A DNA stretch of 64,000 bases, taken from positions 1 to 64,000 of the forward strand of contig CANNDZ010000001.1 in NCBI GenBank assembly GCA_947503575.1. Direction: 5' to 3'. The DNA is from an uncultured Kordiimonas sp. (GTDB lineage: Bacteria; Pseudomonadota; Alphaproteobacteria; Sphingomonadales; Kordiimonadaceae). The translations under genes were made by a program, and so were the position numbers. This document shows, piece by piece, positions 16,650 through 25,737 of the stretch (the stretch's first letter is position 1; each line of letters begins with the position of its first letter). Below the pieces are notes generated by a model. It worked only from the letters and a program-made list of their open reading frames with translations. It had not been told where the DNA came from and ran no database searches.

Positions 16650-18914
16650 CTAGTTGCTGTAATAGCCGCTCTTGGTTCCGTAATAATACCCTTGGTCACC
16701 GTAGCCATAGCTTTGGTGACGCTTGATATTAACCTGGGTGATAACAGTACCAGCCAGCGGCGCACCAGCATCACGCAGTTGCGTGATACCGCTTTCAACC
16801 GACTTTTTAGGCGTTGTTTCCCATTGCACCACATACAGCACAGCATCAACATGATGCGACAGCACCACAGAATCAGAAACAGCCATAACAGGCGGCGTAT
16901 CCAGGATAACCAGATCATATTGTTCCCGCGCCCAGGACATCAGGCCAGTGAATTTTTCACCAGAAAACAGCTTCTGCGGGTCAGAGTGACCCCGACCACA
17001 CAAAATATGAAGGCTGGAGTCGTCATCTTTATACAGCTGCTGCCCGCCAGGGTCTGACCCTTCCAATACAGAAACAAGGTCCGCTTGTTCTACCTCAATT
17101 TTCAGGCGCGCTTTTACAACAGGCCGACGAAGGTCAGCCTCTATCAACAGAACTTTCAGGCCAGACTTTGCCATCAAACGAGCATAGCAAAGCGAAAACG
17201 TCGATTTACCTTCCCCGGGCACCGATGATGTCGCCATCACCACTTGCGGTGTGTTTTGCCGCGGTCCTGAGTATAACAGCGATGCATGCACATTGCGGTG
17301 CGCTTCGGCAAAAGAGGACGAAGGTTTATCAAGCAAATAGTCTTCAACCGAGATGCCTTGCAGTTTATTGCTCGCCAGCATCGGAATGATGCCAACGCCT
17401 CGAATACCAAGGTCTGTCTTGATCTGGTCCAGCGTGCGGTAGCCGTTATCGAGCATCTCCAGCAAAAACGCCAAACCAACGCCAAGACCGATGGCGGCAA
17501 AAGCAACCAAAGCAAGGATCAACTTCTTTTTGGGAAAAGAGGCTAGAAGCGGCGTATCCGCCCGCGAAATAATCCGTGCATCAGCTTGCTGAATATCTTG
17601 CTGATTGGTGGTTTCCTTAAATCGCGCCAGGAAAGTTTCCAACAGCACGCGGTTTGCCTCAGCTTCACGCTCCAATTCCCGAAGCTGGACCTGCGCGCGG
17701 TTCAGGGCAACATTTTCATTTTTCAGTTGGTCAAGACTGGCTTCCAGCGCGGTAACGCGGGCCCGGGCAACATCAACCTCGTTTTGAATGCCTGAAACAA
17801 CTTTCCTGATTTCCAGCTTGATGTTGCCATCAATATCAGCCAGTTCCGCTTCAACATTAATCATACGCGGGTGCTTTGGGCCGTACCGGGTCGCAAGCTC
17901 TGCCCGCCGGCGCAAAACCTCTGATTGTTGCTCGCGCAGCCGTTGGATCAGAGGGCTGTCCAGCACCTCTGTCAAACCGGCAAAGTCTGTGTTTTCCGGG
18001 TCGGAAATATTACGTATCTGACTAAAACGGGCCTGCGTCCGGGCTAGATCCGTTCGGGCGTCAATCAACCGTGTATTCAACTGAGCCAGCTGTTGATCAG
18101 AAACCAGACCCGCCCCCGCCGTTTGAATCAATTGATTGTCTTCACGGAAACGCTGTGCTGCCACCTCGGATGACCGAACATTTTCCCGCAGGTCAAAAAT
18201 ACGTTCGTTCAGCCACTCGTTGGCGCGTTCTGTCGCTTCAAATTTCGCCTCAAGCTGATCGGTCAGATACAGTTCAGCAAGTCCATTGGCAATGCGGGCG
18301 GCTTTGGCAGCATCTGACGATTCAAATGAAACCGAAATGGTATAAGACCTCGGCGGGTTTGAGACACTCAGGCGCGCTGTAACGGCATCTATAACCCGGG
18401 CACGTTCGTTGGCCAGACGCAGCTCTTCACTGATAACCGGCGGTTCGCCCACAACAGCCCGTTTCCAGCTTTCCGGAATCCAGTTGAGGGGGTTCAGATA
18501 CGATAGAAAACCGCGCTCCGTGACCAGGGCATTGTTAAACTCCCGGTCACGCACCAGGCCTAGCGTATCCACTGTTTTGCCAACCAATCGCCGCGATGTC
18601 ATAACATCAATTTCGGTCTTGATGGCCGCCACGTCGGTCCCCATGCCAGACATAACAGCCTGAACATCAACCACTTGGTTTTGGCGCGTTTCAAGCGCAA
18701 GCATGGCGGACGCGGTGTACCGCGGCGTCAGTTGAAACAGCAACAACAAACACAAGACAACACTGAACAGAGTAGTGTTAACAATGATCCATTTGCGCCG
18801 CAGCAAAACAAGCCCAAGAGCCCGAATGTCTATGGCATCATCATCATCTTGAACCGCAGGCGTGTGCTGTGGACCCTGAATCTTCGTTTGATCCTGATAA
18901 TTCTGGTCGTACAT
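16650..18914 (-). CDS. Wzc-type polysaccharide co-polymerase / tyrosine autokinase
   Basis: 754 aa. A Wzz domain lies between membrane spans at about residues 37-60 and 468-488, with a long coiled-coil periplasmic region. The cytoplasmic BY-kinase domain has Walker A (SVPGEGKST, about residue 566), Walker A' (LLIEADLRRP) and Walker B (LVILDTPP). The C-terminus ends in a tyrosine cluster (YGYGDQGYYYG), the autophosphorylation tail. It sets chain length and controls export of an exopolysaccharide together with the Wza-type protein encoded just upstream. It is third in a leftward operon (barrel protein, Wza-type, Wzc-type). Confidence 0.93.
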   Translation of the reverse strand: MYDQNYQDQTKIQGPQHTPAVQDDDDAIDIRALGLVLLRRKWIIVNTTLFSVVLCLLLLFQLTPRYTASAMLALETRQNQVVDVQAVMSGMGTDVAAIKTEIDVMTSRRLVGKTVDTLGLVRDREFNNALVTERGFLSYLNPLNWIPESWKRAVVGEPPVISEELRLANERARVIDAVTARLSVSNPPRSYTISVSFESSDAAKAARIANGLAELYLTDQLEAKFEATERANEWLNERIFDLRENVRSSEVAAQRFREDNQLIQTAGAGLVSDQQLAQLNTRLIDARTDLARTQARFSQIRNISDPENTDFAGLTEVLDSPLIQRLREQQSEVLRRRAELATRYGPKHPRMINVEAELADIDGNIKLEIRKVVSGIQNEVDVARARVTALEASLDQLKNENVALNRAQVQLRELEREAEANRVLLETFLARFKETTNQQDIQQADARIISRADTPLLASFPKKKLILALVAFAAIGLGVGLAFLLEMLDNGYRTLDQIKTDLGIRGVGIIPMLASNKLQGISVEDYLLDKPSSSFAEAHRNVHASLLYSGPRQNTPQVVMATSSVPGEGKSTFSLCYARLMAKSGLKVLLIEADLRRPVVKARLKIEVEQADLVSVLEGSDPGGQQLYKDDDSSLHILCGRGHSDPQKLFSGEKFTGLMSWAREQYDLVILDTPPVMAVSDSVVLSHHVDAVLYVVQWETTPKKSVESGITQLRDAGAPLAGTVITQVNIKRHQSYGYGDQGYYYGTKSGYYSN

Positions 18915-19035
18915 GTATTTTCCGTTCAGCTATGCAGGCGTTTTATATACCGCGTCCGGACAGCATCGCCAAGAGCGTCACGCAAACAAACGGCAAGAGT
19001 TGATGATGGAACAGCGCGCCGCAATCCCGCATTCA

Positions 19036-19605
19036 CTAGAAAAAGCGTTCTGGCACTCTGATAATATCGCCCGGCAAAACAGCCTCGGTGATACTAATGC
19101 GGATTTTTTCTTCCACGCCGTTGATCCGGCGCGTCACCTCAATTTTGTTTTCACTGGCCCGGTACGTGAACCCGGATGCAAGCGCAATCGCGTTTAAAAC
19201 GGTCATTCCACTCACATAGGGGTAACTGCCCGGTTCATTAACCTCACCAAGGATATAAAAAGGACGGTAATTCAACACCTCAATGCTGACCCTTGGGTTG
19301 ACCAGATACCCGTCTGACAAATGCTCCGCAATCAACAGTTCCGCATCCGAAACAAATTGGTTCCCAATAGAAATGGTACCAATCAGCGGCATCGCAATGG
19401 TGCCAGAACCATCCAGCTCAAACTCACCGGACAAGTCTTCCTCACCGTACACGATCACCCGTATCTGATCACCAGATCCAAGCTGATACCGAAGGCTTTC
19501 GGAGGTCAGACCCGCGCCATCAGGGCGTGTGTCCTGGGCATGAACAAGAACGGCACCCCCCGTCAGGAGTGCCGCCATAACCATATTTATAAAGAAACGT
19601 ACCAC
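19036..19605 (-). CDS. Wza-type polysaccharide export protein
   Basis: 189 aa with a GTG start (GTGAG upstream). A signal peptide ends near HAQ at residue 23, with no lipobox cysteine, so it is probably not a lipoprotein. The poly_export domain (LGSGDQIRVIVYGEEDLSG) is followed by one SLBB domain (FYILGEVNEPGSYPY). This is the minimal form of the family and lacks the C-terminal helix that makes the outer-membrane pore in E. coli Wza. The barrel protein encoded just upstream may supply the outer-membrane channel. Confidence 0.92.
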   Translation of the reverse strand: MVRFFINMVMAALLTGGAVLVHAQDTRPDGAGLTSESLRYQLGSGDQIRVIVYGEEDLSGEFELDGSGTIAMPLIGTISIGNQFVSDAELLIAEHLSDGYLVNPRVSIEVLNYRPFYILGEVNEPGSYPYVSGMTVLNAIALASGFTYRASENKIEVTRRINGVEEKIRISITEAVLPGDIIRVPERFF

Positions 19606-19662
19606 GGTATACTCACATACGCTGCCAAGGGTAAAAGGCGGGTTTTGACCCGCCCTAAGTGT

Positions 19663-20970
19663 TTACCACTGAGCAGTTAAACCTACCATGAACACATGCC
19701 GTTTGAAGTCCTGCCCAACCGCTGTGGTGTTCCGGTAATCCCAGTTATAGTTAGCATTCAGGGAGAGATTGCGGTTCAGCAGATACTTTCCGCCAAAAGT
19801 TGCCGTGTACAGGTCATCGTCACGAACCGTATTCTCGAAACTGTTGGTCGCGTAGCTTGCGCCCGCTTTCACCAAAAAGTTACGTTGCAATTCATGCTCG
19901 ATACCAACGCTGTAGGTTGTCGCCAAAATACCAGATGCGAAAGCAAGACCATTGTTTGCGTCCACGTCAACCACGATGGTTTCCTGAATCAAACGCTGCA
20001 CGCCCAGGTTCACAGATGTTAACCCGGTTGGGTTCCACAACAATTGCGCACCAAACGTAAAGTCATCAATGTCGCCAAACCGGTCATTGTCAAATGTCTG
20101 ACTGATGTAACCCACGAAAAATTCACCGCGCGATGTTCCTGTCAGGTCAAACGATGCCCCCGCACGGGCTTCCCACCCGTCAGAGTTCCGCTGCGGGCCG
20201 CCTGTCGCCTGCGAGTCGTCATACTCAACGCGGTTTGCAGACAGCGACACAAAGGCATCGTAATATTCATCCAGCTCATAGCCAACCCGCACGTCACCAG
20301 AGAATTTTTCACGGTTCCGCTGTGTGTTGTCAAGAACGCCGCCACCCAAAAGGTCGGGGTTGGTAAAATCGAAGTTCTGATAACGGAGGTTTGCCGCAAG
20401 TGACAGGATAGACTGATCGCGCACAAAGCCGATATTGGCGCCAAAGCGCTCGAACCGGGTCTGTTCTGCCTGCAATCCATTGGTATCAGGCGCACCACGA
20501 TCCTCGTGCAGGTCGCTGTAGTTCACACCCCAGTTGATGTTCATACCGCGCTCAAGGTCAAATCGGCCATTTGCGCCCAGATTGAAATCTTCGTAATCCT
20601 CGCGGCTGTTGTCTGTGTAGCGAGCAACATCTGCATTGGCAAACAATTGCAAGGAATGCTGGTTCCAGTCAGATGACAAAGTCAAGCCAGGCTTAATCGC
20701 CCAGATCAGATCATCTACCTCGCCCGGGCTTGTAGCCGTCGGGCCAGCACGACGTGCAAAAATGTTTGAGTTATACCGAGCACCGGCATCAATGGTCGGA
20801 TTGAAAATAAAGCTGCCGCTGCGGGCACCAGGTGCCGTGTAATCAGAGCGCGTGCGCTCATACACTGAGACGACCTGATCATCCGGGGCACCGTCCTGCG
20901 CAGTTGCAGAAATGCTTACACCAGCAGTAGCAGCAAGCGCTACCAGCGACGTCATCGTACGAAATTTCAT
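19663..20970 (-). CDS. Outer-membrane beta-barrel protein of the exopolysaccharide operon
   Basis: 435 aa. A signal peptide is cleaved after about residue 24 (ATAQ). The mature protein consists of alternating amphipathic strands typical of a large outer-membrane barrel and ends in an aromatic residue (LTAQW), the usual outer-membrane assembly signal. Barrel proteins of this kind occur in exopolysaccharide operons next to Wza and Wzc genes, where they are thought to be the outer-membrane exit. It is the first gene of the operon. A 12-bp palindrome lies about 36 bp upstream. Confidence 0.8.
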   Translation of the reverse strand: MKFRTMTSLVALAATAGVSISATAQDGAPDDQVVSVYERTRSDYTAPGARSGSFIFNPTIDAGARYNSNIFARRAGPTATSPGEVDDLIWAIKPGLTLSSDWNQHSLQLFANADVARYTDNSREDYEDFNLGANGRFDLERGMNINWGVNYSDLHEDRGAPDTNGLQAEQTRFERFGANIGFVRDQSILSLAANLRYQNFDFTNPDLLGGGVLDNTQRNREKFSGDVRVGYELDEYYDAFVSLSANRVEYDDSQATGGPQRNSDGWEARAGASFDLTGTSRGEFFVGYISQTFDNDRFGDIDDFTFGAQLLWNPTGLTSVNLGVQRLIQETIVVDVDANNGLAFASGILATTYSVGIEHELQRNFLVKAGASYATNSFENTVRDDDLYTATFGGKYLLNRNLSLNANYNWDYRNTTAVGQDFKRHVFMVGLTAQW

Positions 20971-21005
20971 CTAATATTCCCCGTCAATCAGGAGTGAACG
21001 ACCCC

Positions 21006-21017
21006 ATACATATGTAT
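21006..21017. promoter_or_regulatory. Palindrome upstream of the exopolysaccharide operon
   Basis: ATACATATGTAT is a perfect 12-bp inverted repeat 36 bp before the start codon of the barrel gene, in a 200-bp AT-rich gap that must hold the operon promoter. It is a candidate operator; no factor can be assigned. Confidence 0.35.
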
Positions 21018-21174
21018 TTGTCGCACATTATTCGTTTAAAAACTAGGGCTAACCTACCGTTTTATTTATGACAATGTGATAACGGACCGCCAGAAAGTAG
21101 GTCGAGCAGCGTTATAATATCGTCGCATGTTGCGTACCCGCAACACCCGCGTCGCCAAATTGTGTTAAGACATA

Positions 21175-21948
21175 CTAAGTAGTGATAAAGTCTACCGTGT
21201 CATCCTGAATGGCCGCCGCCGTTAACCGACCCGTTGCATAGGCAATGGTGTCAACCGCAATGCGGTTTGGCAGCAGCAGCGGATTTTGCACGCCTGTGTG
21301 GCCATGCACCACCCGCACGCCGTGGTCTTTGGTGCTGTCGGTAAAGTCCTGTCGAATAAAAGTCATGTCGTGCGGGTCCTGCGCATTGAGCGGTACACCA
21401 GGGCGAATGCCCGCATGCACAAAAAAATAATCGCCTGACCGGTAGGAAAGCGGTGCATCCCGCAAAAACAAAAAGTGCTGATCGGGCAAAGCCGCCTGTA
21501 AGTCTTTGGAAGCCTTAACACTATCCGGCATGCCGGTTTCAGCATTATCCTGCAGAGTAACGCCGTAACTGGCGAGCGTCGCGAGCCCGCCATAGTGTAG
21601 CCACGCCTCGTTCGTTACCGGGTCCAGCATAAAATCAAGCATCATATCTTCATGATTGCCCTTTAGGCACACCACGTCCGCCCAGTCCAGCGACAGGCCA
21701 AGTAAACGGTCTAACACCTGTTTGGAATGGAAGCCCCGGTCGACATAGTCACCCAAAAACACCAGCGTGCAGCGGTCCGCGCCCCAGCGGACCTGATGGT
21801 CTGCCGCCAGCATATCCAAAAGCCGGTCCAGCAGATCCACGCGGCCATGAATATCCCCCACCGCATAAATCAAATGCCCGTCATCAGGGCGAAAAACGGC
21901 CGCTGGTGGCGTTTTTTGTTTGGAAAACAGAGTCTTTAAAAATTGCAT
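21175..21948 (-). CDS. PPP-family metallophosphoesterase
   Basis: 257 aa from the ATG at 21948; an upstream extension to 22059 has no start support. Metal-binding motifs are clear: GDIHGR (31-36), GDYVDRG (66-72), GNHE (97-100), then FVHAG and HGHT. This is the set of serine/threonine phosphatases and ApaH-like enzymes. It is a cytoplasmic protein whose substrate cannot be read from the sequence. It sits between the exopolysaccharide operon and a secreted-protein gene on the same strand. A role opposing the Wzc-type kinase is not supported, since the family acts on Ser/Thr or nucleotide substrates. Confidence 0.88.
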   Translation of the reverse strand: MQFLKTLFSKQKTPPAAVFRPDDGHLIYAVGDIHGRVDLLDRLLDMLAADHQVRWGADRCTLVFLGDYVDRGFHSKQVLDRLLGLSLDWADVVCLKGNHEDMMLDFMLDPVTNEAWLHYGGLATLASYGVTLQDNAETGMPDSVKASKDLQAALPDQHFLFLRDAPLSYRSGDYFFVHAGIRPGVPLNAQDPHDMTFIRQDFTDSTKDHGVRVVHGHTGVQNPLLLPNRIAVDTIAYATGRLTAAAIQDDTVDFITT

Positions 21949-22084
21949 AGGCTGGTCATACCACACCGCACCCCCAGCCGTGCACCCGAAAAACACAGGC
22001 TGTAAAAAATAAACAAACACAGGGCGCAACATGGCACTGGCAGGCAAAAACTGAAACAACCCTTTGGTTTACGTTCCTGTGGTG

Positions 22085-22120
22085 TACGCCCTCTGGGGTT
22101 TGTACGCCCCCTGGGGTGCG
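22085..22120 (+). repeat. Tandem 18-bp imperfect repeat
   Basis: Two adjacent copies, TACGCCCTCTGGGGTTTG and TACGCCCCCTGGGGTGCG, lie in the gap upstream of the metallophosphoesterase. Function is unknown. Confidence 0.5.
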
Positions 22121-22182
22121 TTGCGGCAGGCGGACAGACAAACCCAGCATGGCATCAGCGCATAAGGCAGGCTCGCTTGCAT

Positions 22183-22213
22183 AAAAAAAGGCGACGGAAA
22201 ATCCATCGCCTTG
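22183..22213 (-). terminator. Rho-independent terminator of the Pro-rich secreted protein gene
   Basis: Read on the minus strand, AAGGCGATGG and CCGTCGCCTT flank a short ATTTT loop (one G-T mismatch) and are followed by a run of T. Confidence 0.8.
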
Positions 22214-22263
22214 TGTCTATTTGTGTTGTTTGGCTGGCTACAGCGCCACTACCATCATTCGCC

Positions 22264-22965
22264 TTAGACCGGGCTACCAGGATTCGCAGGATTAGGTTCG
22301 GGGACAATAGGCACCCCAGGAGGCACAGGCGTACCAGTATCACCTACCGTGAGGCCCTGGCCTTGGTTGTTGCCCAGCGCTGTAATGGCAAGCGGGTCGT
22401 TCACTTGCACCGGGTTCGGCTCTGGAGTAGTTGGAATAACAGGCATAGTTGGCCGAGGCGGAGGAGGCACGTCATCACCAGTAACAACATCAGGCGTTGT
22501 ACCGCCACCCGTTGTACCGCCGGTTTGTGGTTGGCTTGGTGTTGTCGGGCCATTCACATAACCGATCTGAAAATCAGCCGAAGCCGACAAAGCAACTTCA
22601 ACCTGAATATCAGCAGCCGCATTAGGGTCAGTGTCCTGAAGGTTGGTAACAACCTGCTGGAGCGCGCCGCCCAGCGCCTCCACTTGCGTGGTATCGCCCG
22701 TGGCTTCTGCTTTAGCCCGGACACGCCGCGCGGCAGCCACTGGGTTGGACGAGTTCTGCACAATGGCCGCAACCTGCTGTGTAACTTGATCCGCTGTCAG
22801 CGTTGCATCGGCAAGCACCGCATCAATGGCGGCGTCCACGCTAGCCTGTTCCGCAGCCGGCAACGTTGCATCTTGTGCGACCGCAACACTCATCATTGCT
22901 GTCGGTGCCAACCCCGGCACACCAAGCGCCAAACCAAAAGCTGCTGCCATAATTGCAATACGCAT
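22264..22965 (-). CDS. Secreted protein with Pro/Gly-rich C-terminal half, unknown function
   Basis: 233 aa. A signal peptide (MRIAIMAAAFGLALG...) is cleaved near VAVAQ at residue 31. The next 100 residues are Ala-rich and helical, with repeated Val-Ala patterns. From about residue 140 the chain is disordered, rich in Pro, Gly and Thr, and repeats PEPNP twice. There is no membrane span after the signal, so it should be periplasmic or exported. I do not recognise a family. Its own terminator follows and GGAG precedes the ATG. Its position between polysaccharide genes suggests a cell-surface role, nothing more. Confidence 0.75.
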   Translation of the reverse strand: MRIAIMAAAFGLALGVPGLAPTAMMSVAVAQDATLPAAEQASVDAAIDAVLADATLTADQVTQQVAAIVQNSSNPVAAARRVRAKAEATGDTTQVEALGGALQQVVTNLQDTDPNAAADIQVEVALSASADFQIGYVNGPTTPSQPQTGGTTGGGTTPDVVTGDDVPPPPRPTMPVIPTTPEPNPVQVNDPLAITALGNNQGQGLTVGDTGTPVPPGVPIVPEPNPANPGSPV

Positions 22966-23310
22966 AATTAATGCTCCATAATTGCTCGCCCATGCGGTTT
23001 TTGTGCACGCTCAGGCAAATGTATTTGGTTGTTTATCTCACACCACCCACGTCAAGTCAAAAGGTTAGAGACAAATTTTGGCCTTTTGTTGCATTTTCAC
23101 CTCATTTTGCCGCTCTGCCGGTGCCAAAAGGATAAAATCCGTCCCTTCAAGGGCTTACCGTTGGTTTTTCTGCCCCGTTTCGGCACAGGCTGGGCGACAA
23201 AAACAGCCTGTTGGGTGCGAATCGGGTTTGCGGCCAAACAGCAGTTGGGTTAGCGTGGGCCTGCCCACCGACACAGCCGGATACAAAGCGGTTAGGAAAG
23301 GTCTTGTCCC
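22966..23310. other. Intergenic region between divergent genes
   Basis: No gene is seen. It must hold promoters for the secreted-protein gene and for the epimerase. A perfect hairpin GTGGGC-CT-GCCCAC lies at 23255-23268, 43 bases before the epimerase start. Confidence 0.5.
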
Positions 23311-24372
23311 ATGAAGGTTCTTGTAACCGGCGCTGCCGGGTTTATCGGCAGCCATATCTGCCAGTTCCTGCTGGCGCGCGGCGACACGGTTGTTGGCGTT
23401 GATAACCTGAATAGCTATTATGATGTGTCGTTAAAGGAAGCGCGCCTTGCGGCCACCCGCGCGTTTGCAGGCGGCACGGGCAAGTGTTTTTTCCCCGACC
23501 TTTCAGGCACAAACATCCGTGCGGCTGACTATCGCTTTATCAAAATGGATGTCGCGGACCGCAGCGCTGTTGCGGACCTGTTTGCCAGCGAACAGTTTGA
23601 CGGTGTGGTGCATATGGCAGCGCAAGCGGGGGTGCGCCACAGCCTTGATGCACCGTTTGATTATATCGACAGCAATGTCACCGGGTTTTTAACCATTTTG
23701 GAGGGCTGCCGCCACAATGACGTGGGGCATTTGGTGTATGCGTCCACCAGTTCGGTGTACGGAGCCAACACCAACATGCCGTTTAGTGTGCATACCCCCG
23801 CCGACCACCAGGTCGCGCTGTATGGTGCCACCAAACGCGCGAATGAATTGATGGCACACAGCTACAGCCATTTGTTTAACATGCCGACCACTGGCCTCAG
23901 GTTTTTTACCGTGTATGGCCCCTGGGGGCGGCCCGACATGGCGCTGTTTTTGTTTACCCGTGCGATTTTGGCAGGCGAGCCGATTAATGTGTTCAACAAC
24001 GGGCATCATGTGCGGGACTTCACCTTTGTGGAAGACATTGTGCGCGGCGTTGTTGCGGTGCTGGACAAACCCGCAGAACCAAACCCCGATTGGGACAGCA
24101 CCACCCCCGCCAGCGCCAGTTCAAAAGCGCCGTGGCGGGTGCATAATATTGGCAATGGGCAGCCCGTGGAGCTGTTGCGCTATATTGAAGTGCTGGAAGA
24201 GTGTTTGGGTAAAAAAGCGATCATGCACATGAAGCCAATGCAGCCTGGCGATGTGCCCGACACATCGGCCAGCGTGGAAACACTGTTTGAGGCAACCGGC
24301 TACAAACCGGAAACCACGGTGGAGCAGGGCATCAGCCGATTTGTTGACTGGTACCGCGCGTTTTACGGCTAA
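23311..24372 (+). CDS. UDP-glucuronate 4-epimerase-like NAD-dependent epimerase
   Basis: 353 aa. The N-terminal NAD-binding motif GAAGFIGS and the catalytic Tyr-Lys pair in YGATKRANE identify an extended short-chain dehydrogenase. The stretches VGVDNLNSYYDVSLK, TVYGPWGRPDMA and DFTFVEDIV are those of the UDP-glucuronate 4-epimerase group (CapI/LpsL type), which makes UDP-galacturonate for capsule, lipopolysaccharide or exopolysaccharide. This fits the nearby export operon. The gene stands alone, rightward. Substrate is inferred from family; a related UDP-hexose specificity cannot be excluded. Confidence 0.88.
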   Translation: MKVLVTGAAGFIGSHICQFLLARGDTVVGVDNLNSYYDVSLKEARLAATRAFAGGTGKCFFPDLSGTNIRAADYRFIKMDVADRSAVADLFASEQFDGVVHMAAQAGVRHSLDAPFDYIDSNVTGFLTILEGCRHNDVGHLVYASTSSVYGANTNMPFSVHTPADHQVALYGATKRANELMAHSYSHLFNMPTTGLRFFTVYGPWGRPDMALFLFTRAILAGEPINVFNNGHHVRDFTFVEDIVRGVVAVLDKPAEPNPDWDSTTPASASSKAPWRVHNIGNGQPVELLRYIEVLEECLGKKAIMHMKPMQPGDVPDTSASVETLFEATGYKPETTVEQGISRFVDWYRAFYG

Positions 24373-24576
24373 TATGATTAGGGGCGGGCAGCGGTGCGTA
24401 TAAATTAAGGCACTGCCCCTTGCGCCAAAAAACCAGATGATTTTTGAACCAAATGCCCCATTTTAACGAAAAACCTGTGTAGCTGGTTTTGATATGCGTC
24501 ATGCTGCGGTTGATTAGGGCATGGCATGATTGGCTTTAAAGCTGCCTTAAAAAGCTGCCTCGAAGAAAGACTATTT

Positions 24577-25737
24577 ATGAAGCGAGCCCTGAAAGCCGTC
24601 CATGTTGCCAAAAGCAGCGAAACCGTCAGTGGTTACATTCAAATCCTGTTTGTTATTCTGGTTGTTGGCGGCACCATTGGCATTACCTTCCTGTTGAAAT
24701 TGGCGGCGGACGAAGGGCCGCAACTATCGGCAGCGCCAGAGCAAGTGGTGGTTGATGTTATCAAACCGGCAGAAACCAGCCACACCTCCAGCCGGACGCT
24801 TTCGGGCCTTGTGGAAGCGCGGGCCACCGTTGCGATCAGCCCTGAGGTGACCGGCCGTGTGATCAGCCTGCACCCCCAGCTGCTGCCCGGTGGCCGCATC
24901 GGTGCGGGGGAAACCCTGTTTTCGCTGGACCCCACGGATTATGACATCGCGCTGGAGCGCAGCCGCGCCGACGTCGCCGCCGCAGAAGCGGACCTGGAGC
25001 AAGCCCGCGCTGACGCTGATAATTTCATCAAGGATTGGAAGCGCGTGTACCCGGACAAACCCGCCCCTGCCCTGGTGGCCAAAGAGCCGCAGATTAAAGC
25101 CATCGAAGCCAGGCTGGCGGCGGCCAAAGCCAACGTTCGGCAAGCGGAAACCAACCTGACCCGCACGAATGTTATCGCCAAAAACGCAGTTCGTATTGTT
25201 GAAAGTGCCGTTGAGCTGGGCCAGCTTGTTGGTCCAAATGGCCAGTTTGGCACCTATTATGTGGAAGATGCGCTGCGCATCCGTGCCAGCGCAGAAACAT
25301 CTGTCGTACAAGGTATGGGCCTTGCGGCTGGTAAAACTGTGGATGTCAGCACAAAAACGGGGGCGCCCCAGCCAGCGCGCATTGTCAGCATCGGCGGTGC
25401 CCTTGATGAACGCACCCGCCTGCAGCCGATTATCCTGTCTGTGCCGGAAGGCTCGGACTATACACCCGGCAGGTTTGTTACTGTCATGGTTAAGGGGCCG
25501 GAAACAAAAGGTGTGTACCGCCTGCCCGCTTCGGCGATGGCGACGCGGTCATCGGTGTGGCGGGTTAGTGACGGCAAGCTGGAATCGTTCGCGATAGAAA
25601 TTATCGACACAACCGACGACCATGTGATTGTAAAAGCCTTCGATGCGAAAGACGGCGTTGTTGTGTCACAGGTGCCAACAAGTTTTGTCGCGCGGCCGGT
25701 AAAAATTCGTGCTGTTGTTGATGGTGACCTGTCATGA
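24577..25737 (+). CDS. RND efflux periplasmic adaptor subunit
   Basis: 386 aa from the ATG at 24577; ATG 24526 would add 17 residues. One N-terminal membrane span (about residues 20-42) anchors the protein, followed by a lipoyl-like half domain (GLVEARATVAISPEVTGRV), a coiled-coil hairpin rich in Ala and Glu (about 125-200), and a beta-barrel. This is the HlyD/AcrA adaptor pattern. It bridges the inner-membrane pump to an outer-membrane channel, which is not encoded here. The stop overlaps the start of the permease gene (ATGA), so the two are translationally coupled. Confidence 0.93.
   Translation: MKRALKAVHVAKSSETVSGYIQILFVILVVGGTIGITFLLKLAADEGPQLSAAPEQVVVDVIKPAETSHTSSRTLSGLVEARATVAISPEVTGRVISLHPQLLPGGRIGAGETLFSLDPTDYDIALERSRADVAAAEADLEQARADADNFIKDWKRVYPDKPAPALVAKEPQIKAIEARLAAAKANVRQAETNLTRTNVIAKNAVRIVESAVELGQLVGPNGQFGTYYVEDALRIRASAETSVVQGMGLAAGKTVDVSTKTGAPQPARIVSIGGALDERTRLQPIILSVPEGSDYTPGRFVTVMVKGPETKGVYRLPASAMATRSSVWRVSDGKLESFAIEIIDTTDDHVIVKAFDAKDGVVVSQVPTSFVARPVKIRAVVDGDLS

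Noticed and set aside
21175-21948. Metallophosphoesterase as a phosphatase for the Wzc-type kinase
   Set aside because: The motifs are those of Ser/Thr or nucleotide phosphatases, not of low-molecular-weight or PHP tyrosine phosphatases that pair with Wzc.
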